NCBI GenBank assembly: GCA_023078555.1
Contig: CM041196.1
Coordinates: 6,397,658-6,461,657 of the forward strand
Length of the DNA: 64,000 nucleotides
Reading direction: 5' to 3'
From: Ulva prolifera
Lineage: Eukaryota > Chlorophyta > Ulvophyceae > Ulvales > Ulvaceae
Shown: positions 44,760-56,728 of the stretch, one piece after another
How positions within the stretch are numbered: the stretch's first letter is position 1
Layout of the letters: each line of letters starts with the position of its first letter
Notes under the pieces: model-generated
Databases searched by the model: none
What the model was told of the DNA's origin: nothing
The model's input: the letters and a program-made list of their open reading frames with translations, nothing else
Translations under genes and position numbers: made by a program

Positions 44760-47700
44760 CTACGGCTGCTCCAGTAGCGCTAGCGGCAGGGGTGCGGTGT
44801 CATGCATACTCGCAATCACCCACCACGCCCTCCCGAGCAGCGACGTCCGCACGCCAAACATGTATGCCAGTGTCACAGCTGGCCCCGCTGCCGCGGCAGC
44901 CACCCGGAGCAGCCCCGCCCGCCACCCCCACGCCGCCCGCACGGACGACCTCCAGCCGTGGCTCATTCCCGCGCAGATCATCATCTGTTTGTCGCATTTA
45001 CAGGACAGAGGAGGCTGGGGGGCGGCTCCAATCTGGGTGCCAGGCCGGGGTGGTGGGGTCTGGTCCACACCAACTGAGGGCTGCGCGGGGGTGGGGGACG
45101 GCTCCTGCGGCGCGGCCGTGGCCACTGGCGCGTCGCAGAGGCCGTCGAGGTGGTCCTTCGTGTGCATGCTCTCCCAGGCGAACGTTGGTGGGAGGGCGGC
45201 AGCGGTCGGCCAGCGCAGGCGGCCGTGCATGCCGCCAAACTCTGACATCGACGCGCCGCAGTCTGCACAGTCCACTGGGTCAGCCGCTGGCGGCTCCGGA
45301 CCCCTAGCTGCAGGAACGAGGACCTGCCAGCTATACATGTGCTGCATACATCTGCCTGGAAAGCAGGCACCGCATGCGGCCAGCAGGGCGGGACGGTTGT
45401 GCATCGACGCATTTGACACAAACGCTCACGCGCTTGCAGCACCAAAACAATGTACGAGGACGCGACTGCAGTCAAGGTCAGCACGTGAGCAGCATGTGGA
45501 CCGGGTGATCGTCTGGAGTGTCAATTTGCGATTGATACAGTGCTCCCAAGGACAATATCAGGGGCACTTACGGGGGGAGCCGGTGATGGCCACAGGTGCG
45601 CACCGCAGGGACAGTCGACTCGGGCGCACCTTGGTAGTCGGCGTAACAAGGCCGCACGGCGGCATACTCCCGCGCAGTGGTGACGACCTGTAGCGCGACG
45701 GCCACGGCCAGCACGGCCAGCGGGACAGCGAGTGGCGCCCAAGCGGCCTTGGACTGCCGCAGGTGGCGCCGCACCGTGCCCCCGCCGTGCGACAGCAGGC
45801 GGCGCACATACATGTAGCCGGCCGTGTCGCAGCATGCATGCGGTACATGTATGGAGCACGTGTGTGGAGCGGCTGTTGACGGCACCTCGAGCAGCGCGAC
45901 CGTGTGCGTGGCATCGGCTGTGGATTCGATCACTGCATGGCCTGGGGGAGACGGCGGCGCTGGCAATTCTGACTGTACATGTTCATGGCCCCCACCATCT
46001 ACCTCTGTTGGCTCTGGGCTGACTGCTGCGATATTGGCCGATGAAGCTTGTTGAGGGTCCCCAGTGACTGCGTCTCCTGGCTCTGAGCTGCTGGCAAGCG
46101 TCTCGGCTTGCCCCGACTTTGGAGGACTGTCTATGATTGCCTCTGTTGGCTCTGGGCTGCCGGCCAGTGTCCCAGCAAGCACAGCATCTGCTTCATCTCC
46201 ACCCTGCATCACGCTGACTGTGTGTATGATGGACACGGTGCACCACGATGCTTTGGCCTCTTCCCCCATTCCGGACCCCCGGAACACACGCCAGACCGTG
46301 CGTGCTGGGGACCTGTATCCCAGAGAAAAAATCCATCTGAGTGCTTCTAGGATAAGGGGCCCCAGAGCACGGATGCCACTGCATCCAATAAAAAAAGAAC
46401 TCTTCTTTCCCGGTAAAACGATCGGAGCGCCCTCCTCGGTCATGGCAGTCACCCGCCCATACACGATGACCACTTCAGCTTAACCCTCAGCTTGAGCGTG
46501 CTGAGTGTGCATGCATGTGGACACAGCAGATCTGCCTGCCAGTGAGCGGGCTTGGCTCTCCGGGACGGCCACCCCAAATTCGAGGGCACACGAGGTTCAC
46601 CTGAAATGTCATGTCAACTGGGAGTGTCATCACAATGCCGTTTGCAGCGTGCACACCTGCCCCACGTCTTGATGTTGCGCAAGAATGGCATCCTGTGCGG
46701 CGAAGAGGCGCTCATGGAAGGGGCGCATGCTCCACAACGCCAGCCCAAGGCATGGCAACGACAGCAGTGTCGCTACAATGAATCTCGTCGCCAGGTCCAG
46801 ACGCGCCTGCGCGATGGCCTGTGCCCTGTAACAGCCTGCACGCATGCCGCACGGCTTCGACTCCGGTGCTTTCGGGTGTCGAGCAGCTGTATACTATAGT
46901 ATGCGCACGGAAGCACAAGACACGAGCCTGCGCGTTTGCCAATATTTTGAGACGGGGACCAGAAGGCCCACATTAATTTGTTGAATAGACGATGCACAAG
47001 TAGAAGGAGGTGATGATCGCATTGATACGTACTCAGGCACAAACATGGCGGGGCTGTTCCACCTCTTCTCACATCATTTGAGTTGATCGATATCGCTTTC
47101 AAGTCAGGCCTGGGATCCAGGAGTTGTTGAACAGGGCAGGCTGCTTGTGGTCCATTACATACACATGCGTAAGCCTCTGACGCCATGCCAGGGGGACAGC
47201 AGCAGCAGCACACACCTGGATCACGATGCTCGGGGTCAGGGTGCAGCCTGTGATCCTGCTCACACTGATCCCTCTGCGCCTCGCTGTAAGTCGCCAGGCA
47301 CTTCAGCAGCACCGCCGAGACCGTCACCGCGAGCTGGAGCGTCACCGGCAGCACCCCCCCCAGCAGCAGCCGCCCCGCCGCCCGTTGCCGCGCCCCGCGC
47401 CACTGCGCCACCTCGTGCACGCCCCGTCGCAGCGCGTCGCCGGCATGCATTGCGCGGGCGGAGGCGCCAGCCAGCACGGCCGCGACGCGGTGCAACGCGG
47501 TCGTGACGATGCGGTTTGACCGCCGCACGAAGAGCGGGGTCGCTGAGACGAGGACAAACGCCAGCACGGCGCACGGCACGATCGTGGTGATGGACAATGC
47601 GCGCAGCGCCTCCGCCGTCCTCCATGCCGCGGCCCTTTGCTGCATCCATGCATGCGCGTCTGCTGCGGGTTTCATGGCACAGGTTTGCAGCTGCTGCTCA

Positions 47701-49697
47701 CAGCATGCGATCTCGGCGCCAGTCGTGCACCGGGGATCGTCTCCAGTTGGGAGAAAGCCCTGGATCATGTCGACAGGCAGCGCGTCCGGAAAATCGTAGA
47801 TGTCGTTGACCAGCCAGTCGTCGGGCATCCGCAGGTCAACGTCAAAGCCATCTGGGGACTCCGTGGAGAAGGGGGCATACAGGGTTTCGACAGTGTGGAA
47901 ATCCAAGACGACGGGGAACGAGGAAGGCAGGGCGCCCTCGTACGGCCATCGCAGCGCCGGCCCGGCGGCGTGGTCCCCAGACGCCCCGTGCTCGATGCTT
48001 TCTACGGCACACCCTGCACATGAACTCGGCGGATGCATGTCCATACTATGGACATAAATGCATGCATAGTACGCATGCATGCACGCATACTTACACAGCC
48101 GTGGAGCCGGGTGCAATCTCCAGTTTCAGGTCATCCACTCACAACAGTAAGTACGTTAACGCTAACGCAACATGCACATGGATGTGGCATCATGCAGGCG
48201 CGATGACGTTCCCCCAGCCCACAGCTCATTGTACTTCCATCACAGAGATGCATGCAGTAGGGTGGCCATGCCCACAGCGGCGCATCTCATTGCCAGGGGC
48301 GAGTCTTTTTTCTGAATGGGGTGTGGCATGTAGACCAATTGAGCCCTCTCGCAGCACGGCACGCGATCGGCAGCACAGCACGCAAATAGCAGCCCAGCAC
48401 GCAGCCCACAGCACACCTCGGTACTGCATGTAGCATCGATGGTTCAGCACGCTCTGGCGGTAGAGGATGTCTGCGGCCACAACGGGCGACGCGATGCCGG
48501 TGGCTACCGGGGTTGCAAGGAGCGCCAGTGCCAGCGCCCAGCGCAGTGCGCTCCGCAGCGGCGCTTCTGGATTTGGGGCCGCGACTGAGTCAGAGCCGTG
48601 TGCTGCGTTGCCGAGGAGGCGCGCTGCGGGGGATTTCGGCGGGCTCACCGGGCTCTCTGCTGTGTCCACTGGGGTGCTGCCACCGGAGTCATCATCCTGC
48701 GACACCGTGCACTGTTTGGATCCTCGTGATGAGCCCCCGGCCGTTGTCAGCAACCGATGCATGTGACACACTGTGATAGTGCTGCCGTCATGGCGCCATC
48801 TGCATGCTTGCATGGCGGCGTGCACGCTCAGATCGGACGCAAGACTCGCTGTTCACCAGCGTTCTTGTCAAAGTCAGGCTGTATCTGCACTGTGCAAAGT
48901 CTAGAACTGTAGTAGGCTGGCTCGAGTCGGCACTTGTGTGAGCAAGGGACCACATGCTGCCTTGAATACCTTGTAAAGGGCACCGGTGGAACCTCTACCG
49001 ACATGTCGGTGAGAATTTGTCCGACTCCGAGTCAGTGTTGCATGAGTGTGCACCCTTGGGGACGGAGTAGTTGCAGTCGATAGTATTGAGGGTTATGGAC
49101 TCCATACGAGAGCATTGACGCACTGCACAATTTGCACATGTTGGAGTGGCGGAACAGCTCCGCACCTCCTCAGTTGCCTCAGCTTGCAGTGTATGCAGGT
49201 CCTGTCGCAACCGCAACTGCAGCTCGAAGCCTGGGTGACTCCCGCTTTTGCGACTGGATATCCACAGTAGGGAAGGGAGCATTTGAAACAGCAGGACGAC
49301 CAGCAGTAGAGACGTATAGCTTGCGCGGAGGCACCACGTGGCGACTTTGTGTTGCACTGTGTCCCACGCTGGCGTGTGGCCGCACATGATGACGTTCCCA
49401 AACCCATCTGGATAGTCGAGAAGGACGTACACTCTCCCTGCAGAACCAGGCGCACAATGGGTTGCATTTTAGCTAGACATGGTCCTCAGAGAGCACCAGC
49501 CTTGACTGCATGGGCACAAAGTTCCCTTAACGCAGCTACAAATCAGCCATGCTAGATGCTAGCTGTGACAATATGCCGTTTTAGCGGACACCAAAGTAGG
49601 CCTGAGTATGCATCGCTGCTCGAGGTAAATGGACAGGCTGAGAGCTGGTCTGGCACATCAGGCGGGTAAGGCAGCTGCAACATGGCTAGATGCATAC

Positions 49698-49784
<87 letters not shown>

Positions 49785-50335
49785 TATATATAACTGCAAG
49801 GGACCGTATGGAAGGCACCGCAATGTCTTGCGTCACCTGGCCAGCATGGAGTATGTCAGGTGAGGTGGACCGCGTCAAGCAGCGCGCGTGGTTGAACACG
49901 GAGGTTCAGCGCAGTAAATAGATACAAGACAGCCATGTGCATAATTGTACCTGCTCCAAAGTTGCTGCACGACTGTGATGCGCCCCGAAGCCATGCCATG
50001 CACTCGAGCGCGAGGCCCGAGCAGAGACAGCAGAGCGGGATGGGGATCAGCAGGACCCAGCAGAACGCTTCAAGCTTCTTCTCACGTGGATCTCGCGGTA
50101 TGCTGGCGCTGTATATCGGCATGATGTCAGCGGCAGGGACCTGATGAGCTCTAGCTCTGGATCTGAGCAGCTCATGCTCGGGCCCAAGAAGCAGCATGAC
50201 GTCTTCAAGCCCGTGCCCCATGATCTCGACCGGGTATGCATCAGCATCGACAGGGCTGTCTCGACCTGGGGCTTGCCGCTCCGCATCTTGCGGTTCCGCA
50301 GCTCCAAGAGCCGCGCCGGTACCAGCGGTCGACAT
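44760..50335 (-). CDS. Tandem multi-pass membrane protein, copy II
   Basis: Seven exons: 50335-49951, 49437-49166, 48696-48417, 48013-47216, 46835-46657, 46203-45630 and 45262-44760; phases 1-0-1-1-0-1; 996 residues. The ATG at 50335 has an in-frame stop upstream, so it is a true start. Repeat 1 is the most diverged copy (FGNVIMCGHTP in the ectodomain). Repeat 2 opens GCAVESIEHG with RWPYEGALPSSFP. Repeat 3 exon reads GCYRAQAIAQARLDLATRFI followed by a membrane segment with SLPC. Repeat 4 has AYMFGVRTSLLGRAWWVI. Exon 6 is longer than in the other copies because of imperfect SPEPTEAI/SSEPGDAV/SPEPTEVD linker repeats. Gaps between the former ORFs are only 150-200 bp, as expected of introns. Same unknown function as copies I and III. 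Confidence 0.82.
49704..49790. repeat. TA dinucleotide microsatellite in intron 1 of membrane-protein copy II
   Basis: Almost pure (TA)n over about 80 bp, between exons 49951 and 49437. Confidence 0.95.
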
Positions 50336-51396
50336 CGCGTTCAGCACTCTACCGCCAGCGAGTCATCTCGAGCAAAAATGCAGAACATCATTGGAACATC
50401 TCGATCTACATTTATTCTTGTTTGATCACCGCCTGCTAGGTGTCGCGGCGCTCGTGCAGAGACTCTTGACTTTCACTTTGAGCTGATCGTTCAAGCCGTG
50501 GCGGCCAAGGCAGCCTTTACATCTGAGCTTGATCTATTTGCGACAGCCAATCCCGAGGAGCTGCGGTTTAGGCAGCTCTTATTGCGGCTTCCCAGCTGGC
50601 TTCCCGGTTCAACGAGCTTGATTCAAGGGCGAGCGCAAGGGCATCGCAGAAACCGTTTTCAAATTGGGGTTCTGGCCCCGCTCTCGATCAGATGAAACGC
50701 TGATCGCTCGGAGCCCGTGCATTGCCGGAGCCTGGCATCAACATGTGGGCGCCCAGCGGAGCACCTTCGCTGCAGATGCCACCTGCACCTAGATTTGCGA
50801 AGTGCGGGTGTACACAGCTCACACGGTGCGCCCACGTGGCGCCCGCTGGAAACGAACACACACGTGGCGAGTCAACACTGTTGGCCATCAAAGTCTGCTG
50901 CACCATGGTCAAAGGATGTCAGCACTGTTGCATGCACAGCTCTCTTGCTCAGATTTATGATAAACCCATGCGACCGACGCACTCAAACACAAACGACCCC
51001 GCGCACTCATCCGCCTGGTGTGCGCGGTGCGCTCTGGGTCGCTTGTAGCCATGCGTGGATGGCTCACGCAATGCGACGGTATGATGAGATCTCATCTGGA
51101 TGGTGCATCAGTAATAAGGAAAATCTGATGATGTCAGATCATGTGGGATGGTTTTTGCGCACGTGTGCCTTGCCGTGTTGCAAGCAGGTCCAACTCTCTG
51201 TTTCGGTAACGTGATCAGAGCACTACATTGCTCATGCTCTGTTTATAGGACAGTGTAACGCACAAGCTAAGGCTCACCGGTGATATACAAGGTGTCTATA
51301 TTTGCTTCTGGCAAGCGAGCTTGTCGTCGTGCTGGTCTGTGCGGGCCTGTCCTCCCACGTCGTCGGCACCATACGATTTCCCACAAGCACACGGCA
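50336..51396. other. Divergent intergenic region between copy II and the monooxygenase
   Basis: The minus-strand membrane gene starts at 50335 and the plus-strand monooxygenase at 51397, so promoters of both should lie here. No TATA box stands out. ORFs within are without domains. Confidence 0.45.
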
Positions 51397-54300
51397 ATGG
51401 CCCCATACAGCGCGAAAGTGGTGCGATCAAAGAGCCCAAAGCATTACGCTATTTTTGAGTAGTTGCTTTGACACGATGCTGGAGCATGGCACCTTGACGC
51501 ACGCTGCGGAGTTGAATGCGAGATGCAGTTTGTTCCGCGGACCGTCGCCCGCACAAACGGCGTACACGAGCTCAAAGCATCTGAGGTATCAGAAACTTTA
51601 ACAGGCAGTCATAGGAGCGGGAGCGGCAGGCATCACTGCAGTCCGTGAGCTTCGCCGGGAGGGTCACCAGGTGAAAGTGTTTGAGCAGCTGGCGAGCATT
51701 GGCGGTGTGTGGGTCCTTGATGGCAACGTCGAGAGTGACCCTCTTGGCCAGGATCCAGACCGAGACGTCGTGCACAGCAGCATGTATGATTCGCTTCGCG
51801 TCAACCTTCCTCGCGAGCTGATGAGCTTCTCAGACTTCCCCTTCTTGCCCAAGTTTATGAAGGTGCGAACGCCGCTGCACTTGTTATCCGCTTATCTTCT
51901 GTAGACGGATCTATGATGTGGAAGACTGACGTCGTCGTAGTGTTACAAGGACAAAGGCAGCAAGGCGTCGTCGTAGTGTGTGTCGCGCTGTGTGCTCCAT
52001 GGTGCTGGGTAGAGCTTGCTGGGTCAGTGGACGCTGCCAGTGTCTGGCCATGGTGCACTGGAGTCTGCGCTCGTGCCACGCTAACGTCCATGCACCGGGA
52101 ACGCGAGCAGCACAAACACCGCCCAGGAGCGTCGGCGACGTCTATGCATTCACATCCACCTTCGCCCGAGTGCAGACTTCCCTGCAGGTGCATGTATAGA
52201 TCTATCCGTCGACTGCAATTGCAACAGTAGCAGCCACGCACTCCACAGGGCCATGGTGATTAGTGCGCACCTGGGTCGATCGCACGGCAAGACATCTTGC
52301 CGTGCGAGTGCGTGGCTGCGCCTGTTGCCGTCTCCATGCTAACGTAAACCGCTGAATCGACGCAACGGCAGTGTAGGGCAGATCAATCGACGCCAGACGA
52401 TACCCCCACCACACCGAGGTGCGGCAGTACCTCGAGGCGTTCGCAGATCACTTCGGGGTGCGCGACGCGGTGCACCTCCACACCCGCGTCACGGGCATCC
52501 GGCCGGTGGCCGACGCGCCCGCCGCCGGATCAGAACCTGGCAGCTCGCCGAATGCCACACAGTGGGAGGTCCGCACGCAGCGCGCACCTCAACCTGGCGA
52601 GGGCTCCCCAACGGCGGCAGACGCGGTGGGCGTGTATGATGCCGTGATGGTGTGCAACGGCCACTACAGCTCCCCGAGGACGCCAGATGTGGCCGGGATG
52701 GAGGGGTCCCCCTGCAAGTGTGAGCACAGCCACAGCTACAGGAGGCCTGATGGGTATGCGGGCAAGCGGGTGCTGATCGTCGGCGCCCATGCGTCAGGTG
52801 CGAACATCCCAGTGTTCCAGGCAGAACTGATCAGCATCCTGTTTCAAACAGGTTGTTTCTGCAGCATCCTGTTTTTAGTTTCTGCAGCATCCTGTTTTTA
52901 CAGCATCCCATGTTTCAAAAACAAAGGCGGCGGGATGGGCCGCGCCGCGTCCAGAGCGAGCGTTGCAAGGCCTTTGCAAGGCCACATCCATGCAGTGGCA
53001 CAGCACGGGTCTGCTGAAGCTGTACATGCCTTGCTGATGGTACGATTGTGTTTGAAACAACAGATGCGTGATGCCATTGCTGGCGCTCGTGTGGCTGCCC
53101 AGTCTTGTGCACGGTGGCCAATGGTCAATGGCCACCTTTTTGGGTTAAAAATCGTTCTCGGGAGGTGGCAGCCACAGGGGGCAATCCTTCATACGCATGC
53201 CGAATCGCCACCGCCGATTCCGACCATTCGGCTCTAGCAGAAAGAATGTTCTTGAAAGCTGCAATTGTGACGGCTAGCATTGCAGAACACTCCGTCGGCA
53301 TGCTAAGTCAGGCCTGTGAGCTCGATGCTGCGCTGTTCGTGTGCCTGATCCGCGGTCGATGTCGCGGATCCATGTATCTGCAGCTGTTATCACATCATGA
53401 GCTGAGCTGCTGCGTGCCTCGATCGAGCCAGTGTCACGCGATCTAGTCTTCGACACATGCACATGATCGTGGCCCTACGCGCGCGGGTGTCTCTAAGCTT
53501 GCTAGGGCGTGCTACAGGGGAGGACATCGCGTGGGATATCGCACCGTATGCATCGGCAGTTATCCTGAGTGCTAAGTCCTGGATGAAGGCCGAGTTTGCG
53601 TCGGAGACGGGAGCCTTTGGGCCGAAGAGTAACATGTATAGACGGCCATGGATCTCCAGGATGCACACGGATGGCTCGGTGGAGTTCGAAGACGGCAGCT
53701 CGGTGCCAGCCATCGACATCGTCATGTTCTGTACAGGTGGGCATTGACCCTCGGCCCCCACAGGCCGGCCGTCTGCTGTGCGGCAGATGCACGGCCATCA
53801 CTCCGCGGTCATGCTGCCTTGCAATGTCATCTGCTGCCACCATTCAGACATTCGACGTGCTACAGGCAGCTGGGCGGTGATGCAGGGTATCACTACACCA
53901 TGCCGTTCCTCACGGACGATATCGTGTCGACGGACAGATCGCACGTGAGGCCGCTGTACCAACACCTCCTACATCCTGACTTTGGTGCAAGCCTGTCGTT
54001 CATCGGGCTGCCGTTCAAGGTCGTTCCATTCCCGCAATTCGAAGTGCAGGCGCGGCTGGTTTCCCACCTGCTGTCCGGCAAGGCCGCCCTGCCGTCCCAG
54101 TCAGAGATGGAGGAATGGATGGGCTCTCTGTACGGGTACGCCGCACCAGCCTCCGCTCTGCACTCCTGTGCGGCAGCTCTGGGTCGCCTTGCATCATTTT
54201 TAGGACTGCCATCCAGATATTTCACCCAGATATTCAACATTGTTCTATGTGGTCGGGCGCGCCGACCCAACACTCCTGTGTGGCACATCAGAGCCTCCCA

Positions 54301-54925
54301 ACGCTGTTGTTGGGGCGCAGCCTCCACCCGAGGCCGGGGGCCACGCCATCAGGGGCCCAGCCCCCGCTGCCACATGCTCTTGCAATTGCACATCCCGTCA
54401 CACGGTGATGGCATACAAGCATCCCCTCTGCAGTGTCACCTCGTGGCCCGCGGGAACCGTGTACGGCTCATGCGCATACCAATACACGTCATCTGCTCGT
54501 GCACAGCTGATCTGTGCCAATTTGCGGCCACGCCCGTTCGAATCGCAGCTCCAGGAACGCTGCAAGGTGTCCCGACACATGTGCTGCTGATGCCGAGTGC
54601 GCCAGAACGGCACAGCCCGAAGGACGGCGCGTCATGCAGGCAGGCCGATGAGGGCCGACTGTTAGACCGGCACGTGCACCAGCAAGGCACCGCGCACTGG
54701 GACTACAACGACGAGCTGGCATTGCTCAGCGGCTGCGAGGCAAGGACACCAGAGTGGCGACGAGCGATGTGGCTCCATGCCTTTGAGCTCAGGCAGAAGT
54801 ACCAGCCCACGGAGTACCGGGACAAGTGGGATGACCCGGCTTCTGTGGCTGAGGCACATGCAGCATTCCGGGAGCTCTCCAGCAAGGCGGGCAAGCTTGA
54901 AGACGGTGCTACAGCGGAGTCCTAG
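51397..54925 (+). CDS. Flavin-containing monooxygenase (FMO)
   Basis: Exons 51397-51420, 51605-51862, 52377-52797, 53518-53736 and from 53886; phases 0, 0, 1, 1. Splicing gives the start MAPYSAKVAVIGAGAAG with the FAD GxGxxG motif, then VFEQLASIGGVW, FSDFPFLPKFM, RRYPHHTEVRQYL, VMVCNGHYSSPRTPD, HSHSYRRPDGYAGK (FMO signature region), VGAHASGEDIAWD (second dinucleotide site), DIVMFCTGYHYTMPFL and LSFIGLPFKVVPFPQFEVQA. The end matches other FMOs: WDYNDELALLSGC and TEYRDKWDD, stop at 54925. It should oxidise N- or S-containing substrates using NADPH and FAD. At least one more intron probably lies between about 54230 and 54680; its borders are unresolved, although the frame is open throughout. The usual F.G part of the FMO signature is replaced by CKCE. 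Confidence 0.85.
51941..51972 (+). repeat. Head fragment of the retroposon-like repeat
   Basis: Only the head tgttacaaggacaaaggcag plus a few bases is present, within intron 2 of the monooxygenase gene. Confidence 0.6.
52049..52187. repeat. Degenerate short relative of the inverted-repeat transposons
   Basis: Segments cgtgccacgctaacgtccat and caccgggaacgcgag, followed by cgcccgagtgcagact, follow the order of the arm ends of the 1443-3324 element, but the interior is almost absent. It lies in intron 2 of the monooxygenase gene. Confidence 0.5.
52217..52327. repeat. Foldback sequence in intron 2 of the monooxygenase gene
   Basis: A perfect 12-bp stem with a 2-nt loop (CGCACGGCAAGA/TCTTGCCGTGCG, 52281-52306) is nested in longer imperfect arms (gcagccacgcactc at 52227-52240 against gagtgcgtggctgc). 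Confidence 0.8.
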
Positions 54926-56728
54926 GCTGGTAGGAGCGGTGCATGCTGCTGGCTGCCAAGTAGCCTCCTCTGGTACAACAATTGCATGACCATTGATTTC
55001 TAACTTGGCCTAGTGGCAGGGTTGTACTGTAGTGCCTGGTTCCCGAGTTTCCTGTTGTGCCAACTTTGCCTTTCGGGGTGCCTTTAGGGGCGCCGCTATG
55101 TCGCGGCAGCATGCAATGCCGACACAGTCCAATGCGAGGTGCTGCTAGCATCGCGGAAATCGGTGGGTTTGGTACTTCGCGTAGGCTTTGTGCGCGCTCC
55201 CGGCACGAGCAGCAGTATTGTCACTTGGCTGCCCCCACCACGGCGGCCTCCCTGATGCCGCCAGTGGTGACTTGCGCACATTGGCTGTGGCAATCCAGTG
55301 ATATGGCTGCTGTTCCAGTGATATGGAAGCTATACCCCTGTTCCAGTGGTATAGCTGCCATATCACTGGGTTACCACAGTGGCAGTGATCTGCACACATT
55401 GTCAGATCTTCCTGTGGACCTACTGTCAGGAGACACTGCAGTTTTTGCCGCGTCCTGAATCATTGTTACTGGTTGTAGACCCGATGCCTGTTCTCTGCAT
55501 TGCCACTTCTCTGTGCTGCCGGGGCGGCCTGTGCTCTGCAGGCATGTACTGTCGCCGAGACCGTTCAACAATTTGTGGTAGCGTTCCTGCCCACGCAGCA
55601 CCGCCAGCTACACACGGAGCACCTGCCTTCGCATTCGCCGCCCACAACCCTGCCGGGACTGAAATAAACCACTCGTAAGGTTACCGTCTCCGCAGACGCG
55701 GCCCCGGGGAACTCCTGCACGCCGCGTGCTGCGCCTCCCAGGCCCAATCGGCGTTGTCACCGTCTATGCGGCTGCCGGCACAGGCGTGGCACATCAGAGG
55801 GACGTGCTGCATGAGGACTACTTCGAGGACAGAGACGTAGCACCACGGGCATTGCGCATGAAGAACACACACCACATTCGTTTCAACACCGGCAATTCGG
55901 TTATTCAGGTAGCTGTATCATCACGATGGCTGCAGGCAGAGCCACACGACGCAGCGCTGGCGTACGACAAACCATAGTGCCACAAGCGGCAGGCCAGCAG
56001 CATTCCCGATCACCATCAGCACGTGGTCCGGATCCAGTCCATTCGGAGTCGTCAATGCCATCATGTCATGTCATTTTTAAGGATACGGCTAAGTAAATCT
56101 ACTAGATTACTTCACATGAACATGTTGCCCTCGCGACATGCGCGCTCAGACTGTGTTTATCCGTGCTGCGGCAGGTGACCAGCCTCCTTGTGGGGTGGTG
56201 CATGTTTGTGTTGAATTTGACAGGGACTCACATCTGCAGGAAAGCCTTCCACCGCCACCTCTTGTACATGCGCGTCCAAGCCTTCGTTGCGGAACAGCTC
56301 ACTTTACAATTGGTGTCATGACCGACAGATCTACCTGTGCCACCTGTCCTATGATGCGGAAAACGGCAAAGAAAAGATGGAAATTGGTGTGGGCTTGGCG
56401 AGCCCCCACACCGAAAAAAAAACGGCATCGTTCCAGGCAAGTCGAAAAAGCTCTGCACAGATCTAGACACCGGTGGCGAACTTCTGCACAGCACACTCTG
56501 GCCTGATATCGCGATGCCTCAAGGCTGCATACTCACAGAATACAAGACATTAATTAATAATTATTCAGTCATACATCACAGGCGCACTGCATGCGGCGCT
56601 GCCTCGCTGACCCTGCCCATGCGCCCCCTGCCAGACGAGTTGGATCGTAAATGCACCACAAGCAGCAGTCGAGCACAGTCCAAAAATAGAGCAAGTGGCC
56701 ATGCATGCAGTTGTAATCAAGTAGCACA
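54926..56728. other. Intergenic between the monooxygenase and membrane-protein copy I
   Basis: Downstream flanks of two convergent genes. No gene supported. It contains the inverted repeat at 55295-55369. A run of 9 A at 56415 and several AT-rich patches are otherwise unremarkable. Confidence 0.4.
55295..55369. repeat. Inverted repeat with internal near-repeats
   Basis: Arms CCAGTGATATGGC (55295-55307) and its complement (55357-55369) pair perfectly around a 49-nt loop. Within the loop 'gttccagtgatatgg' and 'gttccagtggtatag' repeat the arm, so several alternative foldbacks are possible. Confidence 0.85.

Noticed and set aside
52798..53237. Continuation of the FMO exon beyond 52797
   Set aside because: FMO similarity stops exactly at a GTGCGA donor and resumes at 53518 with the correct phase, so the open frame beyond is intron.
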